Below, piece after piece: positions 10,040 through 19,047 of a stretch of 64,000 nucleotides of DNA. The stretch is from assembly GCA_963707555.1 (NCBI GenBank), contig CAVPQM010000024.1, forward strand, positions 124,001 to 188,000, in the 5' to 3' direction. Position numbers and translations under genes: made by a program. How positions within the stretch are numbered: the stretch's first letter is position 1; each line of letters opens with the position of its first letter. Under the pieces are notes generated by a model. The model made no database searches. It was not told where the DNA came from and saw only the letters and a program-made list of their open reading frames with translations. This DNA comes from JAFAFN01 sp963707555. GTDB taxonomy: Bacteria > Actinomycetota > Acidimicrobiia > Acidimicrobiales > Microtrichaceae.

Positions 10040-11502
10040 TCACGGCCGTTCCGAGTGCCACGCGACAGCCAGACGGTCCACCCCGGTGCGCAGTCGATCG
10101 ACCGGCGCGGCGAAGGAGAGCCGCACGTGGCCGTCGCAGCTCTGGTCCACCGCAGCAGAGCTGCCCGGCAGGACCGACACGCCCCAGTCGGGTGCCCGCC
10201 GGGCGAGGGCGTCGCCGTCACCGTCGGGCAACCGACACCACAGCGACAAGCCGCCGGTGGGTCGGGTCCAGGTCCACTCGGGCAGCTGCCCGGCGACCAG
10301 GTCGCACAGCTCGTCGGCCCGATGCGACAGCTCGGTGCGCAGTCGAGCGGTGCGATCGTCCAGCCGCTCGAGGCAACGCAGCGCGACGAGCTGCCCCGCC
10401 ACCGAGGCGCCCAGGTCGACCGCGGCGCGCAGGCGCGCCAGGTGCTCGGTGGTGGTCGGGTCCGTGCGGATCCACCCGACGCGCACCCCGGCCCAGACCT
10501 CCTTGGCGAACGAGCCGATCGTGATCGCTCCGTACCGACCGGACGTACGACGTCACCGACGGCGGCCGGACCGTCGGTGTGCAGCGGGGCGAGCGTCTCG
10601 TCCTCGATCAACCAGCAGCCCGCCGCGTCGATGAGCGCGGCGATCTCGCGGCGCCGAGCGACGGTCGTCGTCGCCCCGGTGGCGCTGTTGCAGGTCGGCA
10701 CCAGGTACACCGCTCGCACGTCACCGCGTGCGAGCACCCGAGCGAGGGCCTCGACGTCGGTCCCTCCGGTGTCGACGGGCACGGTCACCAGGCGCGCCCC
10801 GGCGCGGGCGAGCACGTCGATGGCCCCCGGGAAGGTCGGCTGCTCGACGACCACCACGTCGCCCGGGTGCACGAGCAGCTCGGCGCTCAGCGCGAGGGCG
10901 TGCTGTGCACCGTGGGTGATCGTCACCTGGTCGGCGTCGGTCCCAAGACCCCGAGCGGTGTACCGGGCGGCCACCGCGGCGCGCAGCTCGTCGATGCCAC
11001 TCGGGGCGTAGCCGTGCAGCGGCGACACGGCGGCCACATCGGCCGCGGTGACGCGGAGCATGGCATCGTCGAGCTCCCACGGCTCGGCCAGGGCGGACAG
11101 CCCCAGGTCGATGAGGTCGCCCGGGCGGGGGCCGAGCACCCGTGCGGTCAGTCGGCGGGCGCGCACCGCCGCGGCGTGCTCCTCGGACCCCACCGCACGG
11201 CCCGGGGCGACGTGGCATCGGGCGGGCGGCGCACCCACGTCCCGCTGCCGATACGTCGCAGCACCAGGCCCTGGCCGCGCAGCACCTCGTAGGCGGCGAC
11301 GACCGTGCCACGCGAACACCCCGCCGCGCTCGACAGCGCCCGTTCCGACGGCAACCGGGCGCCGACGGGCAGGTCACCGCGCTCGATCGCCGCCGCGATA
11401 CCGGCGGCGAGCGCACGGAACCCCGCTCCGGCGACGTCCGCGCCGACGGAGGCGACGAGCGTCGTCGCCCCGATGGTCCGACGCTCGCCCGTCGGCGCGC
11501 AT
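10040..11502 (-). CDS. MocR-type GntR/aminotransferase regulator, frameshifted
   Basis: N-terminal GntR-family winged helix (LAAGIAAAIERGDLPVGARL, PSERALSSAAGCSRGTVVAA) followed by a fold-type I aminotransferase domain (PLHGYAPSGIDELRAAVAAR, THGAQHALAL, VVVEQPTFPGAIDVL). The PLP lysine is in GSFAKEVW. MocR proteins are PLP-dependent regulators, often of vitamin B6, GABA or amino acid genes; the target here is unknown. The frame changes near 11475, 11215 and 10545. The ATG shares its A with the stop codon of the upstream aminotransferase gene (TGATG), so the pair is translated together. Corrected length is about 487 residues. Confidence 0.8.
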
Positions 11503-12778
11503 CACCCCCTCAGGTCCGGCTCCGTGCGTGGATCCTGCCACGCCTCGTCGACCGCGGCAGCGAGCCGGGCCGCAGCGACGTCGAGCAGCGCCGGGGGAGG
11601 GTCGCGCAGCACAACCGGGCCGAGCGGCTCGGCCGGCTCCGGTGGTCGAACGCGGAGCCCGGAACGAACGCCACCCCGTGCTCGAGCGCTCGTGGCAGGA
11701 GCGCGTCGGTGTCGACCGGGCACTCGGGAAGCGTCGCCCAGACGAACATGCCGCCGGCCATCGGTTCGATCGCGACCCGGCGGCCGAGCCGGCCCGTGAG
11801 CCCCTCGACGAGCGCCCCGCCACGCCGGCGTGAGCAGCGACGAGCGCGCCGGTCCGCTGGTCGCGCCATCCGGGTCGACCCAGCAGGTCGAGCAGCACCC
11901 GCTGGGACAATGTGCTGGTGTGCAGGTCGTCGGCCTGCTTCATGGTGACCATCGCGTCGACGAGCACCGACGGAGCGTGGACCCAGCCGACGCGCAGACC
12001 CGGTGCGACGGTCTTCGAGAACGACCCGACGCTGACGGCCAGCTCGGCGGGCACGTGCGCGCGGAGGCGGGTGGGCGGCGGCCCGAACCCGAGGGTCGCG
12101 GTACGGGTCGTCGTCGATCACGACGAAGCGGTACCTGGCGGCGAGCTCGCCCAGGTGCCGGCGACGGTCCTCGCTCAGCACGGCGCCCGTCGGGTTCTGG
12201 TAGGTGGGGCACAGGTAGCAGAGCGTGGGGCGCGCGCCGACGACGCAAGAGGGTCTCGAGCTCATCGGTGCGCATGCCGTCGGCATCGCTGCCCACGTCG
12301 AGGATCGAGGCGGCGGCACGGCCGAGCGGCTGCAGCATCCCGACGTAGCTGGCACGCTCGACCACGACGACGTCACCGGGATCCACGAGCGCGTCGACGA
12401 CCAGACCGAGCGCCTGCTGTGCGCCGTGGGTGACCAGCACCTGGCCCGGATCCGCGCCATCGAGCTCGTGCTCGGCGATCCAGGCGCGCAGCGCCGGCTC
12501 TCCTTCGGTCGGGCCGTACTGCAGCGCGTCGCCACCTGCTCCGCAGGAGCGCTCGACGGCCTCTGCGACCTCGGCCGCCGGGAGACCGGCGGTGTCGGGC
12601 AGCCCTCCGGCGAGCGAGAGGATCCGGTCGTCGCGCAGGATCGAGAGCAGGTCGCGGATCACCGACGACCCGGAGCGAGCGACCTCGCCGACAACACCAC
12701 GCCCTGCGCAGCGGTGTCGCGGTCTGCGACCCGGTGCAGGTGGCGGACGGTGGCGTCGTGCAGCGATTGGGGTGCCAT
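11502..12778 (-). CDS. PLP-dependent aminotransferase (class I/II), heavily frameshifted
   Basis: Class I/II aminotransferase related to 2-aminoadipate transaminase and to the effector half of MocR regulators. Segments read in order: ILSLAGGLPDTAGLPAAEVA, LQYGPTEGEPALRAWIAEHE, VTHGAQQALGLVVDALV, LCYLCPTYQNPTGAVLSE, and the PLP lysine loop VGSFSKTVAPGLRVGWV. At least five frame changes occur (near 12690, 12240, 12085, 11850 and 11640). No N-terminal HTH is visible, only about 40 residues before the catalytic fold, so it looks enzymatic. Its partner downstream is a regulator of the same fold, suggesting gene duplication. An inverted repeat 36 bases upstream (12814-12837) may control it. Confidence 0.75.
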
Positions 12779-12813
12779 CGCTGCAGCATCGACGCCCACC
12801 AGCCGGCACGACA

Positions 12814-12837
12814 GGGCCAATGCGCGTCGATTGGCCC
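12814..12837. promoter_or_regulatory. Inverted repeat, candidate operator
   Basis: GGGCCAAT, 8 bases, ATTGGCCC: perfect 8-bp arms between the divergent aminotransferase and SRPBCC genes. The 16-bp centre spacing suits a dimeric regulator on one face of the helix. Confidence 0.5.
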
Positions 12838-12858
12838 ACCGCAGAAGCTGCGACGCGC

Positions 12859-12864
12859 TACGTT
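12859..12864 (+). promoter_or_regulatory. Candidate -10 of the SRPBCC gene
   Basis: TACGTT lies about 35 bases before the GTG; the transcript would include the GGAGGG ribosome-binding site. Confidence 0.35.
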
Positions 12865-12899
12865 CCGCCCCACTGCCACCAGACCCCCCGGAGGGCCCA

Positions 12900-13283
12900 G
12901 TGACCGAGACCGCTCGTATCGACATCAGTGCCTCCACCGGCGACGTCTGGGCCCTGGTGGGCCAGTTCGGCGGCCTCGACAACTGGATGGATGGTGTCGA
13001 TGCGTGCGTCGTCGACGGCGACCTCCGCACCGTGTCGACCATGGGAATGCAGATCACCGAACGACTGGTCGCACGCGACGAAGCAGCCCGCACGATCACC
13101 TACTCCATCGAGGGCGAGGGCGCGCCGGTGCAGTCGCACGAGGCCACCATCAGCGTGCTCGAGGCCGACGGTGGCAGCGAGGTCACCTGGGACGTGACCG
13201 TCGAGCCCGTAGAGGCCGAGGGCATGTTCCGTGACATCTACCAAGGCGCCCTGGACAGCCTGAAGTCGACCGCCGAGCGCTGA
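12900..13283 (+). CDS. SRPBCC (polyketide cyclase/START-like) protein
   Basis: A 127-residue single-domain protein with a START-like helix-grip fold. It opens with TARIDISASTGDVWALVGQF, then FGGLDNWMDGVDAC, and ends with a long helix (MFRDIYQGALDSLKSTAER). Such proteins bind small hydrophobic ligands in a central cavity; the ligand is unknown. The GTG start is preceded by GGAGGG. It is divergent from the aminotransferase and may share the inverted repeat at 12814-12837. The gene is intact although its neighbours are frameshifted. Confidence 0.75.
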   Translation: MTETARIDISASTGDVWALVGQFGGLDNWMDGVDACVVDGDLRTVSTMGMQITERLVARDEAARTITYSIEGEGAPVQSHEATISVLEADGGSEVTWDVTVEPVEAEGMFRDIYQGALDSLKSTAER

Positions 13284-13300
13284 GCGGGGCGGCCGTCCGC

Positions 13301-14281
13301 TCAGGCCAGGCCGAGCGGACCGGGGCCGGGGCGGCGGGGATCCTGCAGACCGCGAGCAGGTCGCGTGCGCCGGTGTCACTCGAGGGGTGGCGCAGCTTCG
13401 ACATGGCGCGCGCCTCGATCTGGCGGATGCGCTCGCGTGTCAGGTGGAAGTCGCGCGCCGACCTCTTCGAGCGTGCGCGGCTCGCCCCGGTCGAGCCCGA
13501 ACCGCAGGCGGAGGATCTCGCGCTCGCGTTCGTCGAGCGGGGCGAGCAGTCGGGCGACCTCGTCGGGCAGGACGGCGACGGCCGCCACGTCGAAGGGCGA
13601 CGCAGCGCCGTGGTCCTCGACGACATCACCGAGCTCGGCATCGCCGTCCTCACGCAGCGGCTCCGACAGCGACAGCGGCTCGCCCGCGTAGCAGAGCGCT
13701 TCGGTGACGCGCTCCTCGGTCATCTCGGTCTCGCGGGCGAGCTCTGCGACCGTCGGCGCGCGGCCCAGCGTCACCTCGAGGCGCGACCGTGACTTCTGCA
13801 GCCGAGCGAGGGTGTCGCCGGCGTGCACGGGGAGGCGGATCGTGCGACCCGTGTTCGCGATGCCCCGGGTGATCGCCTGGCGGATCCACCAAGTGGCGTA
13901 GGTCGAGAACTTGAAGCCCTTGCGCCAGTCGAACTTCTCGACGGCGTGCATGAGGCCCAGGTTGCCCTCCTGGATCAGATCCAGCAGCGGCAGGCCCGAC
14001 GCCTGGTACTTCTTCGCGATCGACACCACGAGTCGCAGGTTGGACTGCACGAACGCCTGCTCGGCCTGCTGGCCGTGGCGGACCGCACGGCGCAGCTCGC
14101 GGCGGCGCGTGGGCCGGACGTCGACGGAACGGGCGAGCTCGTCCGCGGCCTCGGCGCCCGCCTCGATCGCCTCCGCGAGCCGGACCTCGTCCTCCTTGGT
14201 CAGCAGCGCGTGTTGACCGATGTCGGTGAGGTAGAGACGGACGAGGTCCTCGTCGTCCCGTTCACTTCTGTCCCTTGCCAC
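13301..14281 (-). CDS. RNA polymerase sigma-70 factor (group 1/2-like)
   Basis: Region 1.2 is DLVRLYLTDIGQHALLTKED. Region 2 has LRLVVSIAKKYQASGLPLLD, LIQEGNLGLMHAVEKFDWRK and GFKFSTYATWWIRQAITRGI. Region 3 is LPVHAGDTLARLQ, and region 4 ends in the helix-turn-helix FHLTRERIRQIEARAMSKLRH. There is no region 1.1 acidic extension, which points to a HrdB-related alternative or group 2 factor. The frame changes near 13470, before the region 4 HTH, and probably near 13353; the corrected stop is the TGA at 13301. I prefer the GTG at 14281, preceded by GAGAGG, because the in-frame ATG at 14329 lies inside the TAGGAT hexamer. Confidence 0.85.
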
Positions 14282-14327
14282 GGTCCACCTCTCGATCGAC
14301 GACGAGAGCACTGTGCGACTGGTTCCC

Positions 14328-14333
14328 ATCCTA
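14328..14333 (-). promoter_or_regulatory. -10 hexamer of the sigma factor gene
   Basis: TAGGAT on the minus strand, about 46 bases before the preferred GTG. It overlaps the upstream ATG, which argues against that ATG as the start. Confidence 0.4.
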
Positions 14334-14498
14334 CGGGTGACGTCAAGCACAGCACTTCTGTCCGCGTCATCGGCAGAAGCGGTGCGGAAACATGAGCGAG
14401 CACTCCCCATCCCAAGAATCGACCCCCAGGGGTGAGTCGTGGCGCCGGGGTCGCTGCAGCCCGGCAGCTTCGGAGCGGCGGCTCCCCGGACGGCGGCC

Positions 14499-15116
14499 TC
14501 AGACCGGCAGCAGCGGATCGCCGAGCACGAGGCGGTCGAGCGCCTCGCGGGACCCGGCGACTGCCTCGAGCTGGGCCTCGGTTCGCACCGCCTGCTCCAG
14601 CACCGACTCGACCCGCTCCCGCTCGTCGACGTCGTCGACGAGCACCAGTCGGCTCCAGCGGGCGACGGACGCGTCGGCGGCGACACCGAGCAGCTCCAGG
14701 GTGCAGCGATAGGCGTCGATGATCCGGGGCAGCAGCACCCGGCCGTAGCCGTCGAGGCGGACGAGCGACTTCGTCGGCCCGTCTGCGGCGTCGAGTCGGT
14801 CGAGCAGCTCGGCCACTCTCGCATCGGGCGGCCGGACACACGCTTCGACGTCGAAGCCGCTGAGCTCGGGCATGCGGTCGAACCACACCTGCGCATGCCA
14901 GCCGTGGCGGCGGCTGGCGTCGGCGAGGAACAGCGTCGCGGCCGCCTCGTCGGCCTCGACGGCCCACCGTCCGAGTGACTCGAACAGGCGCCGCTCCAAC
15001 CAGACACGGCCCCCGAGCAGCTCGGCCATCTCGTGCAACGAGCGTGACGGAGCGGCAACGCGCGCGGGCGCACGACGCGCGGGCGGCAGACCCTTCGTCG
15101 GCGGGACGACGTGCAT
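14499..15116 (-). CDS. Conserved-looking protein of unknown function
   Basis: A 205-residue protein starting MHVVPPTKGLPPARR. I do not recognise the family. It is mostly helical by composition, with a segment SLGRWAVEADEAAATLFLAD followed by WHAQVWFDRMPEL and later RRHGW-type aromatic/basic stretches; a long acidic helix (LVLVDDVDERERVESVLEQA) comes near the C-terminus. The helix-rich pattern with E/H residues could be a ferritin-like bundle, but this is only a guess. A TAGACT -10 at 15170-15175 fits the ATG chosen here. The gene is upstream of the sigma factor gene on the same strand, 169 bases away. Confidence 0.55.
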   Translation of the reverse strand: MHVVPPTKGLPPARRAPARVAAPSRSLHEMAELLGGRVWLERRLFESLGRWAVEADEAAATLFLADASRRHGWHAQVWFDRMPELSGFDVEACVRPPDARVAELLDRLDAADGPTKSLVRLDGYGRVLLPRIIDAYRCTLELLGVAADASVARWSRLVLVDDVDERERVESVLEQAVRTEAQLEAVAGSREALDRLVLGDPLLPV

Positions 15117-15169
15117 CGATCGGATCGTCCACCCGTGGCCGCCTCTCGCTCGTCGTCGGGCCTCCGTCG

Positions 15170-15175
15170 AGTCTA
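15170..15175 (-). promoter_or_regulatory. Candidate -10 of the unknown gene
   Basis: TAGACT on the minus strand, 53 bases before the ATG at 15116. A longer frame starting at 15224 would begin upstream of this promoter. Confidence 0.3.
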
Positions 15176-15236
15176 CGAGCAGGCGACGTGACCCTCTGCC
15201 GATGACCTCGACGCCAACAGGCACATCGGGGGGTCA

Positions 15237-15254
15237 CCTGAACACGTGTGCAGG
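15237..15254. promoter_or_regulatory. Palindromic MarR operator candidate
   Basis: CCTGAACACGTGTGCAGG is an 18-bp inverted repeat with one mismatched pair. It overlaps the spacer and -35 position of a promoter whose -10 is TAATGT (15259-15264), just before the marR gene, as expected for autorepression. Confidence 0.5.
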
Positions 15255-15258
15255 GAAG

Positions 15259-15264
15259 TAATGT
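15259..15264 (+). promoter_or_regulatory. -10 hexamer of the marR gene
   Basis: TAATGT ends 9 bases before the ATG, although AAGGG could also act as a weak ribosome-binding site. Confidence 0.35.
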
Positions 15265-15273
15265 CAAGGGCTT

Positions 15274-15750
15274 ATGGGGCAAACAAAGAAGTTGAACGAT
15301 GCCGAGCAGTCCGCTTGGCGAGGGTTTTTGTTGGCACACGGTCGGGTTCTCTCCCGGCTCGACGCAGATCTCACTGCGGAATGCGACATGACCCTCGCCG
15401 AGTACGAAGTGCTCCTGCATCTGTCCGAAGCATCCGATCACCGCCTGCGCATGAACGAGCTGGCCGACCTGGCGAGGCTCTCGCCGAGTGGGCTGACGCG
15501 ACGTTTCGATGCGTTGGTCCGGCGCGACTGGGTGGTCCGCGAACGCTGCGACGATGATCGTCGCGGGGTACTCGCGGCGCTCACCCCGGAGGGTCTGGCC
15601 CAGCTGAAGGCCGCGACGCCGGTGCACACCCGTGGCGAGCGCGAGTACTTCTTCGACGCACTCGACGCGAAGAGCCTGACGTTCCTCGGTGACGTGATGA
15701 ACCGCATCGCGGAGATCAACGCGCCGTCCGGCGCCCTCGCCCGGGTCTGA
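15274..15750 (+). CDS. MarR-family transcriptional regulator
   Basis: A 158-residue winged-helix regulator. The HTH is RMNELADLARLSPSGLTRRFD and the wing is VVRERCDDDRRGVLAALTPEG, both typical of MarR. It has flanking dimerisation helices (AEQSAWRGFLLAHGRVLSRL and the C-terminal helix). MarR proteins repress their own and neighbouring genes and release DNA when bound to phenolic ligands or on oxidation. The palindrome over its promoter supports autoregulation. Targets beyond itself are unclear, because the next gene (nadE) is convergent. Base composition is slightly lower in GC at the start of the gene than in its neighbours. Confidence 0.85.
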   Translation: MGQTKKLNDAEQSAWRGFLLAHGRVLSRLDADLTAECDMTLAEYEVLLHLSEASDHRLRMNELADLARLSPSGLTRRFDALVRRDWVVRERCDDDRRGVLAALTPEGLAQLKAATPVHTRGEREYFFDALDAKSLTFLGDVMNRIAEINAPSGALARV

Positions 15751-15752
15751 CC

Positions 15753-15777
15753 CACCGGCCCGTCACCGGGCCAGGTG
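15753..15777. terminator. Hairpin between convergent marR and nadE
   Basis: CACC-GGCCCG, loop TCAC, CGGGCC-A-GGTG: a 10-bp stem with one bulged base. No U-tract; it could serve both convergent genes. Confidence 0.45.
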
Positions 15778-15785
15778 CGGCACCC

Positions 15786-17540
15786 TCAGTACCAATTGGT
15801 GATCGGCAGGCGCCGGTCCCGGCCGAAGGACTTCGACGAGATCCTGAGACCGGGCGGCGCCTGTCGGCGTTTGTACTCGGCGCGGTCGACGAGACGGGTG
15901 ATGCGCTCGACGACGTCGGGAGCGTGGCCGGCCGACACCAGGTCGGTCGCGGTCAGGTCACCGTCGACGTACGCGGCGATCAACGGGTCGAGCTCCTCGT
16001 AGGGCGGCAGGCTCTGGTCGTCGCGCTGGTCGGGCCGGAGCTCCGCGGACGGCGCCTTGGTCAGCACCTGCGTGGGGATCACCTCGTCGCCCGTCACGGC
16101 GTTGCGCCAGTGGCACAGCTCGTAGACGAGCAGCTTCGGCACGTCCTTGATCACCGCGAGACCGCCGGCGGTGTCGCCGTAGAGCGTCGAGTAGCCGACC
16201 GCCGTCTCGCTCTTGTTGCCGGTGGTGAGCACCAGCCAACCGAACTTGTTCGACAGCGCCATGAGCAGCACACCACGGATGCGCGACTGCAGGTTCTCCT
16301 CGGTCAGGTCCGGCTCGTGGTCCGCGAACAACGGCGCGAGCATCTCCTCGAACGCATCGTGCGCGGGTCCGATCGGGATCGTGCGGCGATCGATGCCGAG
16401 TCGATCGGCCAACGCCTCGGCGTCGTCGAGGGAGTGGTCGCTCGAGTACGCGCGACGGCATGAGCACGCCGTGCACCCGCTCCGCGCCCAGGGCATCGAC
16501 CGCGATCGCGGCGACGATCGAGGAGTCGACCCCGCCCGACAGGCCGATCACCACGTCACCGAAGCCGTTCTTGGCGACGTAGTCGTGCACCCCGAGACAC
16601 AGGGCCGACCACACCTCGCCCAGGCCCGAGTCGTCGCCGGGACCGACCGGTGCCGCAGCGCGCGTCGCCGCGAGGCCCAGCTCGGGACGCCCGTCGCGGC
16701 TGTCGGAGACCGCGACGACCCGCGAGCCGCGGAGTCGGCGGGCACGTCGACGTCGACGACCGCCTCGGCCTCGACGAAGCGCGGCAGCTCGCAGAGCACC
16801 TCGCCCGACGCGTCGATCGCGAGCGATCCGCCGTCGAAGACCAACTCGTCCTGACCACCGACCTGATTCACGTAGACGACCGGGACGCCGGTGTCCGCCA
16901 CGCGACGCTGCAGCATCGCTCGTCGTTCGAGCTGCTTGCCCTGATGGAACGGCGACGCGTTGATGTTCACCACGATCGACGCCCCGGCGCGCGCCGCAGC
17001 CACCGCGGGGCCACCGTCGACCCACACGTCCTCGCAGACGGTGACCGCGACGTCGACGCCGCCGATGCGGAACAGCGGCTGGTCCGCCGGCCCCGGGTCG
17101 AAGTAGCGCTTCTCGTCGAAGACGCCGTAGTTCGGCAGCGCCTGCTTGCGGTAGCTGCCCACGATGCGTCCGCCGTGCAGGACCGCCGCGGCGTTCCACG
17201 GTCCGTCGTGGGGATCGTGGGGATCCGCTCCGACGATGCGGTGCCCCTCGACCCAACCGACGACCGCGGCGCAGTGACCGTCGACCAGCACCGCCAGCCG
17301 CTCGAGCTCGTGCTGGGAGTGCTCGACGAACGCGGGCTTCAGCACCAGGTCCTCGGGCGGGTAGCCGCACACGGCGAGCTCGGTGAACACCGCCACGTCC
17401 GCGCCGGCAGCCTCGGCACGTCGATAGGCGTCGGCCATGACCGCCACGTTGCCGTCCAGGTCGCCCACCCGGAGGTTCAGCTGGAACATCGCGACCCTGA
17501 TGCGCTGGTGCCCTGAGCTCGGTTCCGGTGCGTTCGTCAT
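15786..17540 (-). CDS. nadE: Glutamine-dependent NAD+ synthetase, two frameshifts
   Basis: Last step of NAD+ synthesis (deamido-NAD+ amidation). The N-terminal glutaminase (CN hydrolase) domain shows the Glu-Lys-Cys triad in FTELAVCGYPPEDL, YRKQALPNYGVFDEKRYF and VTVCEDVW. The synthetase domain has the PP-loop GLSGGVDSSIVAAIAVDAL, then LQSRIRGVLLMALSN and LTTGNKSETAVGY. The frame shifts near 16730 and 16450; the joined protein is about 584 residues, normal for two-domain NadE. The ATG follows a TACGAT hexamer by 7 bases, indicating a leaderless mRNA. The gene lies downstream of glnII on the same strand but is separated from it by a strong hairpin. Confidence 0.92.
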
Positions 17541-17547
17541 CGGCGGG

Positions 17548-17553
17548 ATCGTA
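17548..17553 (-). promoter_or_regulatory. -10 hexamer, leaderless nadE
   Basis: TACGAT ends 7 bases before the nadE ATG. Confidence 0.5.
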
Positions 17554-17675
17554 CCTGCGGGTCCGGGGAGCAGTGCCGCCGAGCGGGGCGCCGGTGAGCG
17601 GGGCGCTGACACGCGCTGTGGCGGCGAGAGCGGGGCCTGCGGGAGCTGGGCGTGCGGGAGTTGGGCCCGGACGCG

Positions 17676-17712
17676 CCGGTCGCCGGCGGTGACGAGCACC
17701 GCCGGCGACCGG
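17676..17712 (-). terminator. 16-bp perfect hairpin downstream of glnII
   Basis: Perfect complementary arms (17676-17691 and 17697-17712) around a 5-base loop, 26 bases beyond the glnII stop. It lacks a U-tract, but it is the strongest hairpin I found in the window. Confidence 0.6.
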
Positions 17713-17725
17713 GCACCTGATATCT

Positions 17726-17735
17726 GGGGGGGGGG
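17726..17735. repeat. Ten-base G homopolymer
   Basis: A run of 10 G on the plus strand, two bases from the glnII stop codon. The exact length is unreliable in sequencing data. Confidence 0.7.
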
Positions 17736-17737
17736 AA

Positions 17738-18757
17738 TCAGAGGGGGGTGAGCTCCGAGCACACCGTGTTGGTGATGAGTCGGGTCACGACGTAGGGGTC
17801 GATGTTGGCGTTCGGACGACGATCCTCGATGTAGCCCTTGCCGTCCTGGGCGACCTGCCACGGGATGCGGATCGAGGCGCCGCGGTCGGACACGCCGTAG
17901 CGGAACTGGCTGAAGTGCGCCGTCTCGTGCTGACCGGTGAGCCGCTCCTCGAAGCCGTGGCCGTACCCGGCGAGGTGCTCCTCGACCTTGCCGGGACCAC
18001 CCATCGCCTCGCACGCAGCGATGATCGCGTCGTACTCCTCGCGCATGCGGTTGGTGGAGAAGTTGGTGTGCGCACCGGCGCCGTTCCAGTCGCCCTTGAT
18101 CGGCTTGGCCGAGATCGAGGCGTTGACCCCGAAGTCCTCGGCGACCCGGTAGAGCAGGTAGCGAGCCATCCACAGCTGATCGCTGACCTCGAGCGGGCTG
18201 AGCGGGCCGACCTGGAACTCCCACTGGCCGAGCATGACCTCGGCGTTGGTGCCACAGATGCCGAGCCCGGCGTCGAGGCACGCCTCGGTGTGGGCCTCGA
18301 CGATGTCACGGCCGGCGATCTCGACGGCGCCGACGCCGCAGTAGTACGGGCCCTGGGGAGCCGGGTAGTAGTAGCCCTCGGTCGGCCATCCGAGCGGACG
18401 ACCCTCCTTGAAGAAGGTGTACTCCTGCTCGATGCCGAACAGCGGCTCCTGCTCGGCGAACTTCTCGGCGACCGGCACCAGCTCGGCACGCTTGTTCGTC
18501 TTGTGCGGCTCGAACGTCTCGGGCATCAGCACCTCGGTCAGGACGAGCACGTCACCGGGGTTGCGGAGCGGGTCCGGACAGCTGAACACCGGCTGCAGCA
18601 CGCAGTCCGAGCTCGACCCGTCGGCCTGGTTGGTCGAGGAGCCGTCGAAGCCCCAGATGCCGGGCTCCTTGCCGTCCTCGATGATCTTCGTCTTCGAACG
18701 CAGCATCGGCACCGGTTCGGTGCCATCGATCCAGATGTATTCAGCCCGATACGCCAC
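17738..18757 (-). CDS. glnII: Glutamine synthetase type II
   Basis: ATP-dependent ammonia assimilation into glutamine. At 339 residues it matches the eukaryote-like GSII family. It starts AYRAEYIWIDGTEPVPMLRS and contains WGFDGSSTNQA, the ATP/glutamate-site motif FGIEQEYTFF, CGTNAEVMLGQWEFQVGP, GAGAHTNFST and RIPW. GSII enzymes lack adenylylation and are usually transcribed under nitrogen limitation in actinobacteria (GlnR control in Streptomyces). The GTG start has AAGGA upstream; the leader contains a hairpin at 18781-18801. It is divergent from glnA, sharing a 290-base control region. Confidence 0.95.
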   Translation of the reverse strand: MAYRAEYIWIDGTEPVPMLRSKTKIIEDGKEPGIWGFDGSSTNQADGSSSDCVLQPVFSCPDPLRNPGDVLVLTEVLMPETFEPHKTNKRAELVPVAEKFAEQEPLFGIEQEYTFFKEGRPLGWPTEGYYYPAPQGPYYCGVGAVEIAGRDIVEAHTEACLDAGLGICGTNAEVMLGQWEFQVGPLSPLEVSDQLWMARYLLYRVAEDFGVNASISAKPIKGDWNGAGAHTNFSTNRMREEYDAIIAACEAMGGPGKVEEHLAGYGHGFEERLTGQHETAHFSQFRYGVSDRGASIRIPWQVAQDGKGYIEDRRPNANIDPYVVTRLITNTVCSELTPL

Positions 18758-19047
18758 TTGACATCGTCCTTCGAATCACCGCCGGGGCGCCTGGCCCCGG
18801 CGTCTTCAGCCGTGCGGGGGGATCCTCGCAACTCTTGTCGGTCGTTGCCCGGAGCGGGGCTCGGGCGACCGACAAGCAGGCTCGTGCACCGCAATTTCGC
18901 CGTCGTTGCCCCATTGTGAACGGCGTGTGAACACGATGAACCCGGTTCGACCTGCTCTCGACGGACTGGTACCAAGTCCATCCGAGGCCGTGACTGCCAA
19001 GATGGAGCACGGAGCCGAGACGGAGTCACGGCCCAGATGGAGGCAGA
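18758..19047. promoter_or_regulatory. Shared control region of glnII and glnA
   Basis: The 290-base divergent region holds three TGAAC elements at 18917-18921, 18928-18932 and 18937-18941 (the first two GTGAAC, 11 bp apart). Streptomyces GlnR boxes are pairs of half sites spaced 11 bp (gTnAC-n6-GaAAC), so this is a plausible GlnR operator. It also has a near-palindrome at 18963-18979 (GGACTGGTACCAAGTCC) and, in the glnII leader, an 8-bp stem GCCGGGGC/GCCCCGGC at 18781-18801. No coding sequence is seen. Confidence 0.5.

Noticed and set aside
12373..12879. HTH domain on the second aminotransferase
   Set aside because: After frame correction there are only about 40 residues before the catalytic fold and no winged-helix pattern.
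17577..17672. Possible small gene in the GC-rich tract between nadE and glnII
   Set aside because: The open frames are repeats of GAGCGGGG units (GERGA, CGSWA peptides) with no start signal; the region is a terminator context.
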